64,000 nucleotides of DNA from Brachybacterium sp. EE-P12 (GTDB lineage Bacteria > Actinomycetota > Actinomycetes > Actinomycetales > Dermabacteraceae): NCBI RefSeq assembly GCF_003711805.1, contig NZ_QXCP01000012.1, positions 186,001-250,000 of the forward strand, read 5' to 3'. Shown here piece by piece: positions 60,459-64,000 of the stretch. Every line of letters starts with the position of its first letter. Positions within the stretch are counted from its first letter, which is position 1. A program made the position numbers and the translations under genes. The notes under the pieces are model-generated. The model had not been told where the DNA came from. It searched no databases and saw only the letters and a program-made list of their open reading frames with translations.

Positions 60459-60935
60459 ATGCGGCCCGAGATCTGGCACAGCCCCGTCGGCCTCACCCAT
60501 GACGCCGGGTGGGAGCTCGACGTGCGACGCATCGTCCCCGGCCCGGCCGCCGAGACCTGGCGGCGGCTGCTCGACGAGTGGCTCCCGCAGTGGCTCGGCG
60601 TCGACTCCGTCCCGCAGATGGTCGGCGCGCCCGTGCACCGCGGAGGCCGGGTGCGCGGGCGGGTGATCGGCTGCCATGTGGGCCGACGGGTGCAGCTCCG
60701 GTGGACGCCGGAGATCCTGGACCACGAGACCGTGTTCCAGGTGACGCTGCAGGAGACGCAGGCCGGCGCGGCGCACGGCGATACGGCGGGCACGGAGCTC
60801 ACGATCCACCAGGAGCGCCTGCTCGGCCCGGCAGAGCGGCAGGGGCTGCTGGAGCACTGGCAGCAGGTGCTGGACGAGCTCATCACCGGTCCGGGGCGCG
60901 AGATCGGCGGCCGTCCGCTCGACCTGAGGGGCTGA
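60459..60935 (+). CDS. SRPBCC (START/AHSA1-like) domain protein
   Basis: A 158-aa protein of the helix-grip fold: WELDVRRIVPGPAAETWRRLLDEWLPQWLGVDSVPQ, GRVRGRVIGCHVGRRVQLRWTPEILDHETVFQVTLQET and a final long helix GPAERQGLLEHWQQVLDELI. Such proteins bind small hydrophobic ligands; function unknown. TAGCGT (60447-60452) ends six bases before the ATG. Confidence 0.78.
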   Translation: MRPEIWHSPVGLTHDAGWELDVRRIVPGPAAETWRRLLDEWLPQWLGVDSVPQMVGAPVHRGGRVRGRVIGCHVGRRVQLRWTPEILDHETVFQVTLQETQAGAAHGDTAGTELTIHQERLLGPAERQGLLEHWQQVLDELITGPGREIGGRPLDLRG

Positions 60936-61059
60936 GCGGCGCCTGTCGGACTGAGCGCGGCCTTCAGGAGCTGGCTCCGATCAGCCGCGCTCGGCTCGCT
61001 CACCAGATCTGCCCGGTCCGCCTGGCTGAGCTGCGTGGTCGCCTGCGCAGGGCCGCGCC

Positions 61060-61941
61060 TCACGCCTCGTCGACGGGGTGGGCGAGCGCGCCCTCGCCCT
61101 CCGGGATCTCGGCGTGTTCGCGCAGCACCTCGATCCGGGCCACGTCGATGTCGACCCCGCCGGAGATGCCGGAGACCGTCCCGTCGAAGCGCACCTGCCA
61201 CACGGCCCAGTCGCCCTGCACGGGTCGGGAGCCGTCGGAGAACAGCCAGTCCGGGCGCGAGTCCGTCACCGGCAGCCCGTAGTGGTCGCGCCACTCGGAG
61301 GAGGAGTAGATCAGCAGGCGCCGGCCCCATTCCTTCTCGACCGCGGCGGTGAACGCGTCCACCTCGGCCTGCGCCTCGGCCGCATCGGGCCGCTCCCCGC
61401 AGGCGCCGTCGAACTCGAGGTCCAGCGCCGGAGGGAGCGCGGAGTCGTCCGGCGGCGCCGCGGCGAGGAAGTCCTGGGCCTGCTCCGCCCCGGAGGAGCA
61501 CAGCGTGAAGTAGTGGTACGCGCCGGGGACCACCCCGGCCGCCTTCGCCCCGTCCCAGTTCTCCTGGAAGCGGGAGTCGGCGAAGCCCGAGCCCTCGGTC
61601 GCCTTGATGTACGCGAAGCCGTACCCGTCGGCGGCGACCTGGCCCCAGTCGATCTCCTCCTGGTGGGCGGAGACGTCCAGGCCCATCACCTCGTCGGGCG
61701 CGAGCGTGGTCTCCCCGGGCAGGTTCTCGAGCGCCGGTGCCTCGGTGGAGGTTGCCGAGACCTGCATCGCGGCGTCATCGGCGGAGAAGGGAGCCTTCTC
61801 GGTCGGCGGCTCCTCCTTCGTGCCGCCGAGGCTGCGCACGAGCCCGACGGTGCAGCCTCCGATCAGCAGCACGAGAAGCAGCGCGAGGGCGCCGGCGACG
61901 ATCTGACGTCGACGGACCTGCTCGGGTGTGAATCGGGGCAC
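61060..61941 (-). CDS. GH25-family lysozyme (N,O-acetylmuramidase), membrane-attached
   Basis: A 293-aa cell-wall hydrolase. After a short basic N-terminus comes a hydrophobic segment VAGALALLLVLLIGGC, whose Cys may be a lipobox. The catalytic domain begins VMGLDVSAHQEEIDWGQVAADGYGFAYIKATEGSGF, then VPGAYHYFTLCSSGAEQAQDFL, PPALDLEFDGACG (acid pair DLEFD) and WAVWQVRFDGTVSGISGGVDIDVA, the GH25 order. I chose GTG 61941, eight bases after TACCGT; ATG 62022 would add 27 unsupported residues. Confidence 0.86.
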   Translation of the reverse strand: MPRFTPEQVRRRQIVAGALALLLVLLIGGCTVGLVRSLGGTKEEPPTEKAPFSADDAAMQVSATSTEAPALENLPGETTLAPDEVMGLDVSAHQEEIDWGQVAADGYGFAYIKATEGSGFADSRFQENWDGAKAAGVVPGAYHYFTLCSSGAEQAQDFLAAAPPDDSALPPALDLEFDGACGERPDAAEAQAEVDAFTAAVEKEWGRRLLIYSSSEWRDHYGLPVTDSRPDWLFSDGSRPVQGDWAVWQVRFDGTVSGISGGVDIDVARIEVLREHAEIPEGEGALAHPVDEA

Positions 61942-62151
61942 GACACGGGACGGTACCGGAGCGCATGCGCCAGCCGCGGGAGGCGGGCCGGTGCTGCGAC
62001 GAGGGGGGGAACGCGCTTCCACCTGGAGCAGGCGGACGGGCAGGGCCCACGCCGGGGACGCGCGCGGGCGGGTCCGGCTCGTGCGCCGCGCTCATCGAGC
62101 AGGGGCTCTCACCCGCTCGCGCTCGCCGGGCGCGGCTCGTGCCCGTCCCGC

Positions 62152-62889
62152 TCAGCGGGCGAACAGCCCCGCGAAGGCGCGCAGGAGGCGAGGCGGCTGG
62201 TCGGCCTCGACGTGGCGCAGCTGGGTGAAGATGTCCTCCATCTCGTCGGGCGAGAAATAGCCGTGGTCGCGATAGGCGCGCGCCCGCTCGATGATCGAGG
62301 GGACGTCGAGCTCGGGGTGGAACTGGGTCGCGTACTGCCGGGTCCCGACCCGGAACATCTGCACCGGCGCAGTGCGACCGCTGGCGAGCGCGGTCGCGTG
62401 CGGGGGCAGGGTGTGCACGGCCTCCTTGTGGCCGACGAGCCCCAGGAACGTGTCGTCCAGCTGCGCGGCGCGGATCAGCGGGTCCTCGCGGCCGGCGTCG
62501 GTGAGGGTCACCTCGACGGCGCCGAGCGGCTCGCCGTGGGTGCGGTCGATCAGCGCTCCCTGATGGGTGCCGAGGGTCCCGATGCCGTAGCAGGCGCCGA
62601 GGAAGGGGATGTCCTCGGCGACCACTCGGTCCAGGACGCGGAAGATCTCGGCCTCGGCGCGGACCTGCGCGGCGGACTTCTCCGCGACGGGGTCGGAGAC
62701 GGTGAAGGGGCTGCCGCACAGGATGATGCCGGAGATGTCCACGCCGACGAGGTCGGGGAAGGGATCGCGGTCCAGGCGGGCCCAGATCAGCTCGTCCTCG
62801 GCCAGTCCGGTGAAGGCGAGGACGGCCTCGCGCTCGGTGAGGGCGACGTCGTCCTCGGGGCGGGTGGCGATCTGCACGAACGGTTTCAC
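62152..62889 (-). CDS. Class I glutamine amidotransferase (GMP-synthase GATase-like)
   Basis: A 245-aa triad amidotransferase. IPFLGACYGIGTLGTHQGA holds the nucleophile Cys, YATQFHPELDVPSIIERA the His and Glu. GIILCGSPFTVSDP is the oxyanion-region motif. No synthase domain is attached, so the ammonia acceptor is unknown; such proteins sometimes act as gamma-glutamyl hydrolases. The start is GTG 62889, six bases after TAGCAT (62896-62901), a leaderless arrangement. Confidence 0.84.
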   Translation of the reverse strand: MKPFVQIATRPEDDVALTEREAVLAFTGLAEDELIWARLDRDPFPDLVGVDISGIILCGSPFTVSDPVAEKSAAQVRAEAEIFRVLDRVVAEDIPFLGACYGIGTLGTHQGALIDRTHGEPLGAVEVTLTDAGREDPLIRAAQLDDTFLGLVGHKEAVHTLPPHATALASGRTAPVQMFRVGTRQYATQFHPELDVPSIIERARAYRDHGYFSPDEMEDIFTQLRHVEADQPPRLLRAFAGLFAR

Positions 62890-62991
62890 GCACGCATGCT
62901 AGCGGCCGACGGGACCGGCGGCGGACCGTAGTGTGCGGAGACGACCTTCTCCGCCGCGAGTGGAGGACCCGCTGTTCTCGGAGGAGAGATC

Positions 62992-63942
62992 ATGCCTGAC
63001 CCCTCTGCCCCGCTGGTAGCCGGGCACCCGATGCCGACGCTGCTGGGGCAGGGGCAGGATCCGGAGCTCGTCGCCTGGCGGGAGCGGCTGCCGGCCCAGG
63101 TGGACGATCTTCTCGCGCGCTGGGAGCTGGAGGCCTCTGCCCCGTTCGTCCCCGGCGGGTCCAGCGCCTGGGTGGCACCTGTCCGGGACCGGGACGGGGC
63201 CGAGCTGGTGCTGAAGGTCGCGTGGGCTCATGAGGAGGCGCGCGACGAGGCCGCGGGGATGCGGGCCTGGCAGGGTCGTGGCGCGGCGGTGCTGCACCGC
63301 AGCGAGCGCGTGGGGGACACCTCCGCGCTGCTGCTGGAGCGGGTGCGGCCCGGGGTGCCGCTCGCGCAGCTGCTGACCTCGCCGGACCGGGACGAGGTGC
63401 TCGTGGGGGTGGCCCGTCGGCTGTGGGTCCCGCCGGCGCGGCTGGTCGGCGAGGAGGACGCCGCCTCGTTCCGCCCGCTCGTGCACATGTGCGCGTGGTG
63501 GGCGGATCGGACGCTGGAGTCGGGGGCCGGGGAACGAGCGGGGCTGCCCCGCGAGGTGGTGGAGCGGGGCCTGGAGCTGTTCCGGTCGCTGCCCGCGCAG
63601 TGGGACGGGGAGCAGGTGCTGCTGACGACCGACCTGCATCCGGGTAATCTGCTCGCGGGCGGGGTGCCGTCGAGCAGCCCGGGCTCGTCACGGCGCTGGG
63701 TGCTCATCGATCCGAAGCCGTACGTCGGCGATCCGCACTACGACCTGCTGCAGCACATGCTGAACGATCTCGACCGTCTGCGGGCCGAGCCCGTCCGTTT
63801 CGCGGATCGCATGGCCGACCTCGCGGGACTGGATCGTCGCCGGACCCGTCGCTGGCTGTTCGCCCGGTGCGTGCAGGAGGCCGGCCAGTTCGACGGATTG
63901 GCCGAGGTCGCGCTGAGCCTCGCGGCCGACGGGGACTGGTGA
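62992..63942 (+). CDS. APH(6)-like aminoglycoside/hydroxyurea antibiotic kinase family protein
   Basis: A 316-aa small-molecule kinase. VPGGSSAWVAPVRDRDGAELVLKVAWAHEEARDEAAGMRAWQG is the nucleotide-binding lobe with the Lys; LLTTDLHPGNLLAGG holds the catalytic Asp and WVLIDPKPYVGDPHYDLLQHMLN the metal Asp. This pattern fits the streptomycin 6-kinase family, but many members are not resistance enzymes. GGAGGAGAG precedes the ATG. Confidence 0.8.
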   Translation: MPDPSAPLVAGHPMPTLLGQGQDPELVAWRERLPAQVDDLLARWELEASAPFVPGGSSAWVAPVRDRDGAELVLKVAWAHEEARDEAAGMRAWQGRGAAVLHRSERVGDTSALLLERVRPGVPLAQLLTSPDRDEVLVGVARRLWVPPARLVGEEDAASFRPLVHMCAWWADRTLESGAGERAGLPREVVERGLELFRSLPAQWDGEQVLLTTDLHPGNLLAGGVPSSSPGSSRRWVLIDPKPYVGDPHYDLLQHMLNDLDRLRAEPVRFADRMADLAGLDRRRTRRWLFARCVQEAGQFDGLAEVALSLAADGDW

Positions 63943-64000
63943 GCAAGGGGTCCGTCGGCCAGATCGTCGCCCGGGCCCGTCATGGTGAGGAGTCGTCGAG
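63939..64000 (+). CDS. Start of a coupled downstream gene (cut by window edge)
   Basis: GTG at 63939 overlaps the kinase stop (GTGA) and opens a frame SKGSVGQIVARARHGEESS that stays open to the window edge. Only 20 codons are visible; no function can be given. Confidence 0.4.
   Translation, partial: MSKGSVGQIVARARHGEESS

Noticed and set aside
62992-63942. Calling the APH(6)-like gene a streptomycin resistance gene
   Set aside because: Kinase motifs are clear but the family has many members of unknown substrate, and no mobile or resistance context is present.

Overview
The window is very GC-rich DNA with strongly G/C-biased third codon positions. Its gene content includes a gluABCD-type glutamate importer, a DtxR/IdeR iron box, a MhuD-like heme-degradation relative and many apparent leaderless promoters (TANNNT 5-8 nt before the start codon). 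Together these point to an actinobacterium; a Brachybacterium-like member of the Micrococcales is my inference, not proven here. I see no rRNA, tRNA, CRISPR array, transposase or phage gene, so this looks like chromosomal metabolic DNA.

Region 1 (1-10.6 kb) is a nitrogenous-osmolyte catabolic block. It holds a heterotetrameric sarcosine oxidase operon (soxB-soxD-soxA, minus strand, soxA cut by the window edge), a GntR regulator, an MHS-type transporter, creatinase, an IclR regulator and an OpuC/ProU-type betaine-like ABC importer. Creatine would be imported, split to sarcosine and urea, and the sarcosine oxidised to glycine. The transporter and creatinase promoters share a GCAAC-N3-GTTG palindrome at the same distance from a TTGACG box.

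Region 2 (10.7-27 kb) holds an OmpA-domain lipoprotein, a class II amidotransferase, gluDCBA, a pyridoxine kinase, a GtrA membrane protein, an aminotransferase, a two-domain fatty acid oxidation protein flanked by DUF4352-like membrane proteins, a 50-residue membrane protein, a GNAT enzyme and a Cds1-like cysteine desulfhydrase.

Region 3 (27-43 kb) is sugar metabolism. A GH32 fructosidase with its ABC importer and a LacI regulator lies beside a divergent iolE-like/oxidoreductase/sugar-porter operon. Then comes a HigB-HigA(ImmA/IrrE) toxin-antitoxin pair, and a sugar-acid operon (2-hydroxyacid dehydrogenase, IclR, MHS transporter, SDR) divergent from a 3-hydroxyisobutyrate-dehydrogenase-family gene.

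Region 4 (44-56.5 kb) holds an iron-box-controlled SIP-domain protein plus MhuD-like protein, a CDP-alcohol phosphatidyltransferase, a thiolase/acyl-CoA dehydrogenase pair, and a five-gene overlapping operon (DUF4242 protein, acyl-CoA-dehydrogenase-fold flavoprotein, SsuABC-like importer). A beta-glucoside PTS follows, with a LicT-type antiterminator and a clear RAT/terminator leader.

Region 5 (56.7-64 kb) contains GNATs, pdxH, a DsbA-like membrane thioredoxin, an SRPBCC protein, a GH25 lysozyme, a class I amidotransferase and an APH(6)-like kinase.

Two families of dispersed palindromes stand out. One is a 76-bp element (three copies) and the other a 63-bp element (two copies, next to the two vitamin B6 salvage genes). 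In both, arm differences between copies are compensated on the other arm, so the hairpin itself appears to be conserved.
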